Shown: positions 9,627 to 17,609, counted from the stretch's first letter. The stretch: DNA of 64,000 nucleotides from Streptomyces pseudovenezuelae (GCF_001513955.1 NZ_KQ948144.1:130853-194852), one strand, 5' to 3'. Program-made: numbers and translations. The notes: generated from the letters alone by a model not told the origin.

Positions 9627-10880
9627 CTACGCCTTCGTGAGGTCCTCGACCTCTTCCTCGGGCTCACGGCCGGGGGTGGGGAGGTTGAACTTGACGATGG
9701 CGAAGCGGAAGACGGCGTAGTAGATCGCGCCGAAGACCAGCCCGATCGGGATGATCAGCCATGGCTTGGTGGCCAGGTTCCAGTTCAGCCCGTAGTCGAT
9801 GGCGCCCGCCGAGAAGGTGAAGCCGGCGTGGACGCCGAGCGCCCAGGTCACCGCCATGGAGAGTGCGGTCAGGACCGCGTGGATCGCGTAGAGCACCGGC
9901 GCGATGAACATGAACGAGAACTCGATCGGCTCGGTCACACCCGTCACGAAGGAGGTCAGCGCGAGCGAGATCATCATGCCCATCACGGCCTTGCGGCGCT
10001 CGGGGCGGGCGGAGTGGGCGATCGCGATCGCGGCGGCCGGCAGACCGAACATCATGATCGGGAAGAAGCCCGCCATGAACTGACCGGCCGTCGGGTCACC
10101 GGCGAAGAAGCGGGTCAGGTCGCCATGGACGACGGCGCCTGTGGCGTCCTTGAAGTCGCCGATCTGGAACCAGGCGACGGAGTTCACGAACTGGTGCATG
10201 CCGATGGGGATCAGCGCGCGGTTGATCAGACCGAACAGCCCCGCACCGAAGGCGCCGAGTCCGGTCATCCACTCACCGAAGTTGGAGATGACCTCGCCGA
10301 TCGGCTCCCAGACCAGACCGAAGAAGACGCCCATGAGGGTGCCGACGAAGGCCATGATGATCGGCACCAGGCGGCGGCCGTTGAAGAAGCCGAGCCAGTC
10401 CACCAGCTTGGTGCGGTGGAAGCGCTGCCACAGCACGGCGGACAGCAGACCCATGATGATGCCGCCGAGGACACCGGGGTTGTTGTAGGTCGCGGCTATG
10501 TCCGCGCCGGCCTGAACCTTCGCCTCGGTCACCGGGAAGGCCTTCAGCACGTTGCTGTAGACCAGGAAACCGACCACGGCGGCCAGCGCGGTGGAGCCGT
10601 CGGACTTCTTGGCGAAGCCGATGGCGACACCGATACAGAACAGCAGCGGCAGGTTGTCGAAGATCGCGCCACCGGCGGTGGCGAACACGGACGCGACCTT
10701 GTCCCAGCCGAAGCCGTCCTTGCCGAACACATCGGGCTGGCCGAACCGGAGCAGGATCCCCGCCGCCGGCAACACGGCGATCGGGAGCTGCAGGCTTCGG
10801 CCGACCTTCTGCAGGCCTTGGACAAGACCGGCTCCCCGCTTCTTGGCGGGGGCCGCCGCTGTCTCGGTGGCGGTGCTCAT
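9627..10880 (-). CDS. nagE2: N-acetylglucosamine PTS permease, EIIC domain
   Basis: A 417-residue membrane protein of the glucose/GlcNAc PTS EIIC family. LQKVGRSLQLPIAVLPAAGI, PLLFCIGVAIGFAKKSDGSTALAA, FFNGRRLVPI and TEPIEFSFMFIAPVLY (the conserved GITEP-like substrate motif) are all present. It imports and phosphorylates GlcNAc together with a separate EIIB. In Streptomyces coelicolor the gene next to nagE1 and nagF in this position is nagE2, the main GlcNAc transporter. The start is preceded by a 27-bp palindrome carrying two dre-like sites, pointing to DasR control. It is 69 percent-like in layout to nagE1 by eye but shorter in the loop after the third segment; exact identity was not computed. 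Confidence 0.92.
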   Translation of the reverse strand: MSTATETAAAPAKKRGAGLVQGLQKVGRSLQLPIAVLPAAGILLRFGQPDVFGKDGFGWDKVASVFATAGGAIFDNLPLLFCIGVAIGFAKKSDGSTALAAVVGFLVYSNVLKAFPVTEAKVQAGADIAATYNNPGVLGGIIMGLLSAVLWQRFHRTKLVDWLGFFNGRRLVPIIMAFVGTLMGVFFGLVWEPIGEVISNFGEWMTGLGAFGAGLFGLINRALIPIGMHQFVNSVAWFQIGDFKDATGAVVHGDLTRFFAGDPTAGQFMAGFFPIMMFGLPAAAIAIAHSARPERRKAVMGMMISLALTSFVTGVTEPIEFSFMFIAPVLYAIHAVLTALSMAVTWALGVHAGFTFSAGAIDYGLNWNLATKPWLIIPIGLVFGAIYYAVFRFAIVKFNLPTPGREPEEEVEDLTKA

Positions 10881-10899
10881 GACGCTTCCTCCATCGGGT

Positions 10900-10932
10900 G
10901 GTGGTCTACACCACTCAGTGGTGTAGACCTGT
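10900..10932 (-). promoter_or_regulatory. Double dre-like DasR operator upstream of nagE2
   Basis: Two back-to-back sites, GGTGGTCTACACCACT at 10900-10915 (13 of 16 to the dre consensus ACTGGTCTAGACCACT) and AGTGGTGTAGACCTGT at 10917-10932 (12 of 16). Bases 10903-10915 and 10917-10929 form a perfect 13-bp inverted repeat around one base. It lies 20 bp upstream of the nagE2 start codon. DasR is the GlcNAc-responsive GntR repressor of Streptomyces. Confidence 0.85.
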
Positions 10933-10983
10933 TGTACACGATGGGGGCGTTATAAGGAACCCGTCAGTTCTGCAACCGGAGGA

Positions 10984-12276
10984 CTACACTTTGGTGACGT
11001 CCTCGACCTCCTCCTCGGGCTCCCTGCCCGGCGTCCTCAGGTCGAACCGGGTGATCGCGAACCGGAAGATCACGTAGTAGACGGCCGCGAAGCACAGGCC
11101 GATCGGGATGATCGCCCAGGGCTTCGTCGCGAGGTTCCAGTTGATGACGTAGTCGATGAGACCGGCCGAGAAGCTGAAGCCGTCGTGCACCCCCAGCCCC
11201 CAGGTCACCGCCATCGACACCCCCGTCAGCACCGCGTGCACCACGTACAGCAGCGGCGCGATGAACAGGAACGAGTACTCGATCGGCTCGGTGATCCCCG
11301 TCACGAACGAGGTCAGCGCGACCGACAGCATCAGCCCGCCCACCTCCTTGCGCCGCTCCGGTTTCGCGCAGTGCGTCATCGCCAGCGCCGCCGCCGGCAG
11401 CGCGAACATCATGATCGGGAAGAACCCCGAGGTGAACTGCCCCGCGTTCGGGTCGCCCGCCAGGAACATGTTGATGTCACCGTGCACCTCGGTGCCGTCC
11501 GGCTTGGTGTACGTCCCGAACTGGAACCAGATGGGCACGTTCAGGAACTGGTGCAGCCCGATCACCAGCAACGCCCGGTTCGCGACACCGAACAGCCCCG
11601 AACCCCATGCCCCCGCGTCATTCAGCCAGTCGCTGAAGCTCTCCAGACCGTCACCGATCGGCGGCCACACCCACAGACACAGCGCCGCGAACACGATCGC
11701 CACGAACGCCATGATGATCGGCACCAGCCGCCGCCCGTTGAAGAACCCGAGCCAGTCCACCAGCTTCGTACGGTGGTACCGCTGCCAGAAGTACGCCGTC
11801 AGCAGCCCCATCACGATGCCGCCGAACACCCCCGGGTTCTGATAGGTGAACGCCACCACCGTCTGGTCCACCGTCGCCTGGCACCCGATGCCCTGCACGG
11901 CCTTCGCCCCGCTCGGACAGTCCTCCGGAAACTGCCTCAACACCGAGTAGTAGACAAGGAATCCGGCCACCGCCGCCAACGCCGTCGACCCGTCCGCCTT
12001 CTTCGCCATCCCGATCGACACACCCACACAGAACAGCAGCGGCAGCCCCAGCTGACCGTCGAGCAGCGCCCCGCCCGCCCCCGCCATCACCTTGGAGACG
12101 TCCGTCCACCCCAGACCGTCGTCCCCGAACACGTCCGGCTGCCCGAGCCGGTTGAGGATGCCCGCCGCCGGCAGCACCGCGATAGGCAGCTGAAGACTGC
12201 GGCCCATCTTCTGCAACCCCTGGAACGCCGACTGCCAGCGCCGGCGTGCGGGTGAGATCTCCGTCTCCGAACTCAT
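10984..12276 (-). CDS. nagE1: N-acetylglucosamine PTS permease, EIIC domain (second copy)
   Basis: A 430-residue EIIC paralogue of nagE2. It shares LQKMGRSLQLPIAVLPAAGI, FFNGRRLVPIIMAFV, FTSGFFPIMMFALPAAALAM and TEPIEYSFLFIAPLLY. It carries a longer, Cys-containing loop (FPEDCPSGAKAVQGIGCQAT) absent from nagE2. ATG at 12276 is chosen because the extension would cover the operator. It is divergent from nagF with a dre-like site between, and ends 104 bp before the nagE2 start. The two copies differ enough to be an old duplication. A role in GlcNAc uptake or a related amino sugar is inferred from the S. coelicolor arrangement. Confidence 0.9.
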   Translation of the reverse strand: MSSETEISPARRRWQSAFQGLQKMGRSLQLPIAVLPAAGILNRLGQPDVFGDDGLGWTDVSKVMAGAGGALLDGQLGLPLLFCVGVSIGMAKKADGSTALAAVAGFLVYYSVLRQFPEDCPSGAKAVQGIGCQATVDQTVVAFTYQNPGVFGGIVMGLLTAYFWQRYHRTKLVDWLGFFNGRRLVPIIMAFVAIVFAALCLWVWPPIGDGLESFSDWLNDAGAWGSGLFGVANRALLVIGLHQFLNVPIWFQFGTYTKPDGTEVHGDINMFLAGDPNAGQFTSGFFPIMMFALPAAALAMTHCAKPERRKEVGGLMLSVALTSFVTGITEPIEYSFLFIAPLLYVVHAVLTGVSMAVTWGLGVHDGFSFSAGLIDYVINWNLATKPWAIIPIGLCFAAVYYVIFRFAITRFDLRTPGREPEEEVEDVTKV

Positions 12277-12296
12277 CAGTTGGCGACCGCCTGTCG

Positions 12297-12312
12297 GGTG
12301 GTGTAGACCAGT
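12297..12312. promoter_or_regulatory. dre-like DasR operator between nagE1 and nagF
   Basis: GGTGGTGTAGACCAGT matches 12 of 16 positions of the dre consensus. It lies 20 bp upstream of nagE1 and 90 bp upstream of nagF, so one site can serve both divergent genes. Confidence 0.78.
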
Positions 12313-12402
12313 CACGGACGATTGGTTGCTGTGACGTCATCTTTCGGTACGGACAGCGCGATCGCCCGCGAAGTTGGGCCAACTGTGCAGGAGGAGAACG
12401 AC

Positions 12403-12636
12403 ATGGCCACCAAGGCAGAGAAGATCGTCGCCGGACTCGGCGGCATCGACAACATCGACGAGATCGAGGGCTGCATCACGCGCCTGCGCACCGAGGTCCA
12501 CGACGCCGCCCTCGTCGACGAGGCCGCCCTCAAGGCCGCCGGCGCCCACGGCGTCGTCAAGATGGGCACCGCGATCCAGGTCGTCATCGGCACGGACGCC
12601 GACCCGATCGCCGCCGAGATCGAGGACATGATGTGA
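12403..12636 (+). CDS. nagF: PTS EIIB component for N-acetylglucosamine
   Basis: A 77-residue single-domain EIIB. The phosphorylated cysteine is Cys24 in EIEGCITRLRTEV, followed by the usual DEAALKAAGAHGVVKMGTAIQVVIG. It receives phosphate from the PTS EIIA (Crr, not in this window) and passes it to sugar bound by NagE1 or NagE2. ATG at 12403 follows a good AGGAGG. It is divergent from nagE1. rph follows after 47 bp on the same strand. Confidence 0.94.
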   Translation: MATKAEKIVAGLGGIDNIDEIEGCITRLRTEVHDAALVDEAALKAAGAHGVVKMGTAIQVVIGTDADPIAAEIEDMM

Positions 12637-12683
12637 GCTGAGCACGCCGAAGACCCACCCGGGAGGCCGATAGGCTCGACGCC

Positions 12684-13421
12684 ATGTCTCGAATCGACGG
12701 CCGCACCCCCGAACAACTCCGCCCGGTCACCATCGAACGCGGCTGGAGCAAGCACGCCGAAGGCTCCGTCCTCGTCTCCTTCGGCGACACCAAGGTCTTC
12801 TGCACCGCCTCCGTCACCGAAGGCGTCCCCCGCTGGCGCAAGGGCAGCGGCGAGGGCTGGGTCACCGCCGAGTACTCCATGCTGCCCCGCGCCACCAACA
12901 CCCGCGGCGACCGCGAATCCGTCCGCGGCAAGATCGGCGGCCGCACGCACGAGATCAGCCGCCTCATCGGCCGCTCCCTGCGCGCGGTGATCGACTACAA
13001 GGCACTCGGCGAGAACACCATCGTCCTCGACTGCGACGTCCTGCAGGCCGACGGCGGCACCCGCACGGCCGCCATCACAGGCGCCTACGTCGCCCTCGCC
13101 GACGCCGTCGCCTGGGCCCAGGGCAAGAAACTGATCAAGGCCGGCCGCCGACCGCTGACCGGAACCGTGAGCGCGGTCTCCGTCGGCATCGTCGGCGGCA
13201 CACCCCTCCTCGACCTCTGCTACGAGGAGGACGTCCGCGCCGAGACCGACATGAACGTCGTCTGCACCGGCGACGGCCGCTTCGTCGAGGTCCAGGGCAC
13301 CGCCGAGGCCGAGCCCTTCGCCCGCGACGAACTCAACTCCCTCCTCGACCTCGCCGTCCTGGGCTGCTCCGAACTCACCGCCGTACAGAGCAAGGCACTT
13401 GATACGGTCCTCGAAAGGTAA
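12684..13421 (+). CDS. rph: Ribonuclease PH
   Basis: A 245-residue phosphorolytic 3'-exoribonuclease that trims tRNA 3' ends. [52 protein letters not shown] and [25 protein letters not shown] are diagnostic, with the phosphate-binding arginines in place. Length is standard. In Streptomyces it is followed at a short distance by rdgB, with here a lipoprotein gene in between. A hairpin at 13487-13518 follows. Confidence 0.97.
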   Translation: MSRIDGRTPEQLRPVTIERGWSKHAEGSVLVSFGDTKVFCTASVTEGVPRWRKGSGEGWVTAEYSMLPRATNTRGDRESVRGKIGGRTHEISRLIGRSLRAVIDYKALGENTIVLDCDVLQADGGTRTAAITGAYVALADAVAWAQGKKLIKAGRRPLTGTVSAVSVGIVGGTPLLDLCYEEDVRAETDMNVVCTGDGRFVEVQGTAEAEPFARDELNSLLDLAVLGCSELTAVQSKALDTVLER

Positions 13422-13486
13422 AGGGACCGCCAAGAACGGCGGCCGGCGCGCGCAACCCGACCGGCCGTCCCGGCGTCTTCGGGAGT

Positions 13487-13518
13487 ACGGGCGCCCGCTG
13501 TGCACAACGGGCGCCCGT
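13487..13518 (+). terminator. Hairpin after rph
   Basis: ACGGGCGCCCG at 13487-13497 pairs with 13508-13518 (11 bp, 10-nt loop). Each arm contains the self-complementary GGGCGCCC, so other folds exist. Position 66 bp after rph supports a terminator. Confidence 0.6.
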
Positions 13519-13565
13519 CCAGTCAACGGGGGCCCCCGAGGCCTGCCACGAGGAGGAACAGATCC

Positions 13566-13970
13566 ATGGCCGCGAGCCGACGCCGCCGTAGTCGCCGTAT
13601 CACCCTCGCCGCCGCGGTGGCCGCCGTGGCACTCACAGCCGGCCTCACCACCGGCTGCGACGCCGTCAACAAGGCCCTGGACTGCGTCCAGACCGCCGAG
13701 GCCGTCGCCGACAGCGTCACCGACCTCCAGCAGGCCGTGGAGAACGCCTCGAACGACCCGACCCAGATCGACGAGTCCCTCGCCGCCATCGACCAGAACC
13801 TCGACGAGATCGGCGACAAGACCGACAACACCGACGTCAACCAGGCGGTCGACCACCTCGACCAGGCCGTGTCAAACGTCCGTACGGCCGTCAAGAACGG
13901 CGACGAGACCCCCGACCTGAGCCCCGTCACCGACGCCGCCGGCGAACTGACCAAGGTCTGCACGCCGTAA
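13566..13970 (+). CDS. Secreted lipoprotein with coiled-coil-like repeats
   Basis: A 134-residue protein with a basic N-terminus (AASRRRRSRRITLAAA), a hydrophobic segment and the lipobox LTTGC at about residue 29, so it is expected to be lipid-modified at Cys. The mature part is acidic and helical, with repeated motifs (TDLQQAVENASNDPTQIDESL, DQNLDEIGDKTDNTDVNQAVDHLDQAV). It ends with a second cysteine (KVCTP). No enzyme motif is seen. ATG at 13566 is preceded by GAGGA. It sits between rph and rdgB, whose start is 11 bp downstream, so rdgB is probably cotranscribed. Function unknown. Confidence 0.82.
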   Translation: MAASRRRRSRRITLAAAVAAVALTAGLTTGCDAVNKALDCVQTAEAVADSVTDLQQAVENASNDPTQIDESLAAIDQNLDEIGDKTDNTDVNQAVDHLDQAVSNVRTAVKNGDETPDLSPVTDAAGELTKVCTP

Positions 13971-13981
13971 TACTGGTGCGC

Positions 13982-14584
13982 ATGACCCGCCTGATCCTCG
14001 CCACCCGCAACGCCGGCAAAATCACCGAGCTCCACGCGATCCTCGCCGACGCAGGTCTGCCCTTCGACCTCGTCGGCGCGGACGCGTACCCGGAGATCCC
14101 CGACGTCAAGGAAACCGGCGTCACCTTCGCCGAGAACGCCCTCCTGAAGGCCCACGCCCTGGCCCGCGCCACGGGCCTGCCCGCCGTGGCCGACGACTCC
14201 GGCCTCTGCGTCGACGTCCTCAACGGCGCCCCGGGCATCTTCTCCGCCCGCTGGTCGGGACGCCACGGCGACGACCAGGCCAACCTGGACCTGCTCCTCG
14301 CCCAGCTCTCCGACATCGCCGACGAACATCGCGCCGCCCACTTCGCCTGCGCCGCCGCCCTCGCCCTGCCGGACGGCACGGAGCGCGTGGTCGAGGGACA
14401 GCTCCGGGGCCTGCTCCGCCACACCCCCACCGGCACGAACGGCTTCGGCTACGACCCGATCCTCCAGCCGGACGGCGAGACCCGCACATGCGCCGAGATG
14501 TCAGCGGAGGAGAAGAACGCGATCAGCCACCGGGGGAAGGCGTTCCGGGCGCTGGTGCCGGTGGTGCGGGAGCTGTTGGGATGA
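13982..14584 (+). CDS. rdgB: RdgB/HAM1 non-canonical purine NTP pyrophosphatase
   Basis: A 200-residue house-cleaning enzyme that hydrolyses XTP, dITP and ITP. The start TRLILATRNAGKITEL is the SxNxxK nucleotide-binding motif. GVTFAENALLKAHALA, VADDSGLCVDVLNGAPGIFSARW and GFGYDPI...TCAEMSAEEKNAISHRGKA complete the family signature. ATG at 13982 is preferred to GTG 13976. The lipoprotein gene ends 11 bp before. A strong hairpin follows at 14590-14627, shared with the convergent tRNA gene. Confidence 0.96.
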   Translation: MTRLILATRNAGKITELHAILADAGLPFDLVGADAYPEIPDVKETGVTFAENALLKAHALARATGLPAVADDSGLCVDVLNGAPGIFSARWSGRHGDDQANLDLLLAQLSDIADEHRAAHFACAAALALPDGTERVVEGQLRGLLRHTPTGTNGFGYDPILQPDGETRTCAEMSAEEKNAISHRGKAFRALVPVVRELLG

Positions 14585-14589
14585 TGCAG

Positions 14590-14627
14590 AACGGCCTGCG
14601 CGTCGATGCTTCGATTCGCAGGCCGTT
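14590..14627. terminator. Bidirectional terminator between rdgB and tRNA-Leu
   Basis: AACGGCCTGCG at 14590-14600 pairs with CGCAGGCCGTT at 14617-14627 (11 bp, 16-nt loop that may extend the stem). It lies 5 bp after the rdgB stop and 4 bp beyond the tRNA 3' end. Confidence 0.85.
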
Positions 14628-14631
14628 CATG

Positions 14632-14715
14632 TGCGGCGGAAGGGATTCGAACCCTCAAGCCCGATCAGGGGCCACAGGACCTAAACCTGCTGCGTCGCCG
14701 TTGCGCCACCGCCGC
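14632..14715 (-). tRNA. tRNA-Leu, anticodon UAG (reads CUA)
   Basis: The minus strand gives an acceptor stem GCGGCGG...CCGCCGC with discriminator A, a D arm (GGCGCAACGGCGACGC), anticodon arm GCAGG-TTTAGGT-CCTGT with anticodon TAG, a long variable arm (TGGCCCCTGATCGGGCTT) and T loop GGTTCGAATCC. The long variable arm confirms a class II tRNA-Leu. No CCA is encoded. It is not bldA, whose anticodon is UAA. Confidence 0.95.
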
Positions 14716-15389
14716 TAGCCGCCTGCCATCGTACCGGGAGCCGCTCCCCGCTTTCGGCCTCCCCTGCACCAGGTGCTGGTGATCGCGTGGCAGTTGGGGC
14801 ACAACAGCCGCAGGTTCTCCCGCCGGTCGTCGCGCCAATCGCCGTTGATGTGGTCGACCTCCAGGGTCATGGGCTTGCCCCACCACACAGGGCCGACTCC
14901 GCACCTGGCGCATTCCTCAGGAACCCCGACCGCGCCCAGCGCCCGGCGCAGGCGCTTCGTCGCCGTCCGGTGGGTGCCCTGGTGCCGTACCAGAACGTCC
15001 TCGGGGCGCTTGGAGTTCGGCGCCGGTCTGCCTCGCTGGTGTGCCTGTCCAAGGAAGTGGTCCGTCCCGAGGTGATCGTCGGCGATCCACTGGCGCAGCT
15101 TCTGTCGCTGCGCACCGGTGTCCGTGCGGCCGAGGCGACGCAGCACCTCCGCCATGGAGGTCGAGTCGGCAACCACCGCACGTAGCTCGTCGCGGGTGGG
15201 CCGCGCGGACCTGCCGCAGGGGCGGAAGTGCGAGATGTCGATGTCGAAGTGGGCGAATCGCCCGGCGAGATACGTGCGCAGATGGCCGTAGGGCTGAGTT
15301 TCGAAGAAGGTGATGACCCCGTCGAGGTCGGAACACCGAGCGGCGGCTTCAGCCAGCCGTTCCCGGGTGTACCGCATGCTGCTGCTCAT
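14715..15389 (-). CDS. HNH endonuclease, copy A
   Basis: A 224-residue protein. Two N-terminal repeats each end in a conserved [IT]DxSHF-like motif: FAHFDIDISHFRPCG and the HTH-like STSMAEVLRRLGRTD...GTDHF. The C-terminal third is an HNH nuclease with a structural zinc: ECARCGVGP, LEVDHINGDWRDDRRENL and LLCPNCH. ATG at 15389 overlaps the stop of copy B by 4 nt (ATGA), so the two are coupled. The stop abuts the tRNA-Leu gene. It is probably a DNA nicking or cutting enzyme of phage or homing origin; the biological role is unknown. Confidence 0.85.
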   Translation of the reverse strand: MSSSMRYTRERLAEAAARCSDLDGVITFFETQPYGHLRTYLAGRFAHFDIDISHFRPCGRSARPTRDELRAVVADSTSMAEVLRRLGRTDTGAQRQKLRQWIADDHLGTDHFLGQAHQRGRPAPNSKRPEDVLVRHQGTHRTATKRLRRALGAVGVPEECARCGVGPVWWGKPMTLEVDHINGDWRDDRRENLRLLCPNCHAITSTWCRGGRKRGAAPGTMAGG

Positions 15390-16036
15390 GAAGCCCTGCC
15401 CTTGCCGCGCCCTCGGTAACTGTCCGTCGTCGAGTGGCAGTTGGGGCACAGCAGCCGCAGGTTCTCGACGCGGTTGTCCCGCCAGTTGCCGTCGATGTGG
15501 TCGACCTCGAGGGAGAGCGGCTCGCCGAGCCAGACCCCTTCGATCCCGCACATGGCGCAGCACTCCTCCACGCCCTGCGCGCTCATCGCCCGCTTGAGGC
15601 GGCTGCCCGGCACGCGGCGTGCGACTGCCGAGTTGTCCTCGACGAGGATCTCCTCGGCTGTCCGGCGGCGCTGGTTGTACCGCTGCCGTTCCGTGCGCAC
15701 CACCGGCGTGAAGTGCGAGATGTCGATGCCGTAGGCCTTGATGCGCCGAGAGATGTTGGCGTGGTGGCCGCCGACCGGTTCCAGCCCGAGTCGGCGCAGG
15801 ACGTCATTGACGCTCGTCGACGCCGCGACCACCGGCTCAAGGATGTCCCGCGTCCACTTGGCACCCTCACGCTCGAGGTGCGAGACGTCCACCCCGAGCT
15901 TCTTCATCCGTTCGTGGACGTACCGCCGCTTCCAGCCCTTTGGATCCACCCCCAACCTCTGACACGCCTCCGACAACGTCCGAGCCCCCCGAGCCGCCGC
16001 CTCCAGCCGCTCCTTCGTGTACGCACTGGCCCCCAC
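15386..16036 (-). CDS. HNH endonuclease, copy B
   Basis: A 216-residue paralogue of copy A with the same layout. It opens SAYTKERLEAAARGARTLSE. Repeat one is ACQRLGVDPKGWKRRYVHER...VDVSHL, repeat two is STSVNDVLRRLGLEP...GIDISHF, then AEEILVED, a zinc pair CAMCGIEG and LEVDHIDGNWRDNRVENL with LLCPNCH. I chose GTG at 16036: it has GGAGGGGG 7 nt upstream and aligns with copy A, whereas GTG 16060 adds eight residues containing that Shine-Dalgarno. The pair likely arose by tandem duplication. Confidence 0.85.
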   Translation of the reverse strand: MGASAYTKERLEAAARGARTLSEACQRLGVDPKGWKRRYVHERMKKLGVDVSHLEREGAKWTRDILEPVVAASTSVNDVLRRLGLEPVGGHHANISRRIKAYGIDISHFTPVVRTERQRYNQRRRTAEEILVEDNSAVARRVPGSRLKRAMSAQGVEECCAMCGIEGVWLGEPLSLEVDHIDGNWRDNRVENLRLLCPNCHSTTDSYRGRGKGRAS

Positions 16037-16123
16037 CGGACCCCCTCCGTTCCCGACCACACGTTCGCGGCCTCGTACGGGGTAACGAATCGTTTATCGG
16101 ACAGTCACGCCCGGAACGGGAAG

Positions 16124-16152
16124 CGGCCCGCACCGGCATTCGGTGCGGGCCG
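16124..16152 (-). terminator. Hairpin downstream of copy B start and beyond bcp
   Basis: CGGCCCGCACCG at 16124-16135 pairs perfectly with 16141-16152 (12 bp, 5-nt loop). It lies 22 bp past the bcp stop on the minus strand and should terminate bcp. Confidence 0.8.
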
Positions 16153-16174
16153 TTCGGCAGGGGAGCCGAGGAGT

Positions 16175-16642
16175 TCAGATGCCCAGGTCCTTGATGATCT
16201 TTGCTACGTGGCCCGTCGCGCGGACGTTGTACAGGGCGCGTTCGACCTTGCCCTCCTCGTCGACGACGATCGTGGAGCGGATGACGCCCATGTAGGTCTT
16301 GCCGTAGTTCTTCTTCTCGCCGTAGGCGCCGTAGGCCTCGGTGACGGTCTTCTCGGGGTCGGCGAGGAGGGTGACCTTGAGGGATTCCTTCTCGCGGAAC
16401 TTCGCCAGCTTCTCCGGGGCGTCCGGGGAGATGCCGAGGACGTCGTAGCCCGCGCCGGCCAGCACCTCCAGGTTGTCGGTGAAGTCGCAGGCCTGCTTCG
16501 TGCAGCCGGGGGTCAGGGCGGCCGGGTAGAAGTAGACGATGACCTTGCGGCCCTTGTGGGCGGAGAGGGACACGTCGTTGCCGTCGGCGTCGGGCAGGGT
16601 GAAGGCGGGGGCCACGTCCCCGGGCTGGAGTCGCTCGCTCAT
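16175..16642 (-). CDS. bcp: Thioredoxin-dependent thiol peroxidase (Bcp/PrxQ)
   Basis: A 155-residue peroxiredoxin that reduces hydroperoxides using thioredoxin. ALTPGCTKQACDFTDNL holds the peroxidatic Cys47 and a resolving Cys52, the CxxxxC pattern of the PrxQ alpha subgroup. The N-terminus ERLQPGDVAPAFTLPDADG and KKNYGKTYMGVIRSTIVVDE are typical. ATG at 16642 is divergent from the DUF3618 gene by 93 bp. A hairpin terminator follows the stop. Cytoplasmic antioxidant role. Confidence 0.95.
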   Translation of the reverse strand: MSERLQPGDVAPAFTLPDADGNDVSLSAHKGRKVIVYFYPAALTPGCTKQACDFTDNLEVLAGAGYDVLGISPDAPEKLAKFREKESLKVTLLADPEKTVTEAYGAYGEKKNYGKTYMGVIRSTIVVDEEGKVERALYNVRATGHVAKIIKDLGI

Positions 16643-16735
16643 TGGGTCAGCGTAACCGGGGGTCCTGACAGTGCGGTGGCGGGCGGAACTGACAGACTGT
16701 CCAGGACAAGCAGAAGCGAACCCGGAGGCTCTACC

Positions 16736-17065
16736 GTGGCGGACACGTCGGACACCAGAACCCCGGCGCAGATCGAGGCGGACATCAAGCGCCGCCGCGA
16801 GGTGCTGGCAGACACGCTCGACGAGATCGGGGTGCGGGTGCACCCGAAGACGATCGTCGGTGACGCCAAGGCCAAGGTCGTCTCCAACATCGACCACACG
16901 CTGGGGCGGGCGTACGTCTCCGTGAACAAGGCCGTGACGGACGTGAAGGCCCAGTTCGTGGACGAGGAGGGCGCGCCCCGGCTGGAGCGTGTCCTGCCGG
17001 TCGCCCTCGTCGCCGTGGGACTCGTGGGGCTGCTCGCCCTGGGGACCCGGCGCCGCAAGGGCTGA
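16736..17065 (+). CDS. DUF3618 domain-containing membrane protein
   Basis: A 109-residue protein. The N-terminal half TPAQIEADIKRRREVLADTLDEIG is the DUF3618 signature (helical). A single membrane helix near the end (VLPVALVAVGLVGLLALGTRRRKG) carries a basic tail. GTG at 16736 follows GGAGG by 7 nt. Homologues are found throughout actinobacteria next to bcp, often with a phage-holin-like partner elsewhere. Function unknown; it may be a cell-envelope or stress protein. Confidence 0.87.
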   Translation: MADTSDTRTPAQIEADIKRRREVLADTLDEIGVRVHPKTIVGDAKAKVVSNIDHTLGRAYVSVNKAVTDVKAQFVDEEGAPRLERVLPVALVAVGLVGLLALGTRRRKG

Positions 17066-17109
17066 CCCGGCCGCGTACACGGGCGTCGAGGACAGGTAGG
17101 TTCAGTGGC

Positions 17110-17460
17110 GTGAGCGCCAAGAGAAACGACACCCCGCAGGACAAGCTGCCCATCCGGATGCTGCACGACCGCGTACTCGTGCGGCAGGAGAACGGTGAGG
17201 GCGAGCGGCGGTCGGGAGGCGGCATCCTCATTCCCGCCACCGCGGCCGTCGGGCGCCGGCTGGCCTGGGCCGAGGTGGTCGCCGTGGGGCAGAACGTACG
17301 GACCGTGGAGCCGGGTGACCGGGTGCTGTACGACCCCGAGGACCGGGCCGAGGTCGAGGTGCGCGGGACGGGTTACGTCCTCATGCGGGAGCGTGATCTG
17401 CACGCCGTGGCGGCCGACCGGTTCGAGGGCTCCGAGGACTCGACGGGCCTGTACCTCTAG
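17110..17460 (+). CDS. GroES-like co-chaperone family protein
   Basis: A 116-residue protein with a Cpn10 fold: LPIRMLHDRVLVRQENGEGE, RRSGGGILIPATAAVG, WAEVVAVGQNVRTVEPGDRVLYDPEDRAEV and YVLMRERDLHAV. It lacks the classic GroES mobile loop spacing and no groEL is adjacent, so it is the divergent second GroES-like protein of Streptomyces rather than the main cochaperonin. GTG 17110 starts it. A very strong terminator (17474-17503) follows. Confidence 0.85.
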   Translation: MSAKRNDTPQDKLPIRMLHDRVLVRQENGEGERRSGGGILIPATAAVGRRLAWAEVVAVGQNVRTVEPGDRVLYDPEDRAEVEVRGTGYVLMRERDLHAVAADRFEGSEDSTGLYL

Positions 17461-17473
17461 AACAGCGGGCGAG

Positions 17474-17503
17474 AAGGGCCGGTGACCATCGTCACCGGCC
17501 CTT
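17474..17503 (+). terminator. Terminator after the GroES-like gene
   Basis: AAGGGCCGGTGAC at 17474-17486 pairs perfectly with 17491-17503 (13 bp, CATC loop) and is followed by TTTTC. It isolates the downstream riboswitch transcript from the gene before it. Confidence 0.92.
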
Positions 17504-17532
17504 TTCGGCGTTTCCTTGCTACCTTCGAAGGT

Positions 17533-17575
17533 GCCCGACGAGACGCGCCGTACCGGGACAGGCAAAGACGACGCA
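17533..17575 (+). ncRNA. Guanidine-III (mini-ykkC type ykkC-III) riboswitch
   Basis: The stretch contains CCCGACGAGACGCGCCGUAC followed by CGGGACAGGCAAAGACGACGC, which follows the ykkC-III class closely (CCGGACGAGG-GCGCCGUACCCGG-CAGG-AAAGACG). The conserved ACGAG, GCGCCGUAC and CAGG blocks and the pseudoknot-capable complementary ends (CCCG/CGGG and GCGCCG/CGACGC) are visible. It lies about 34 bp upstream of a SugE/Gdx gene. Class III switches normally turn on expression by freeing the ribosome-binding site when guanidinium binds; here that site is near 17596-17601. Confidence 0.9.
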
Positions 17576-17609
17576 GCCCGTTCTGTCGTATGTCTCGGAG
17601 GTGCCCGTC

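Noticed and set aside
14632..14715. bldA tRNA
   Set aside because: Anticodon is UAG, not UAA.
14590..16036. Integrated element using tRNA-Leu as attachment site
   Set aside because: No integrase and no duplicated tRNA 3' end could be seen; only the HNH pair is present.
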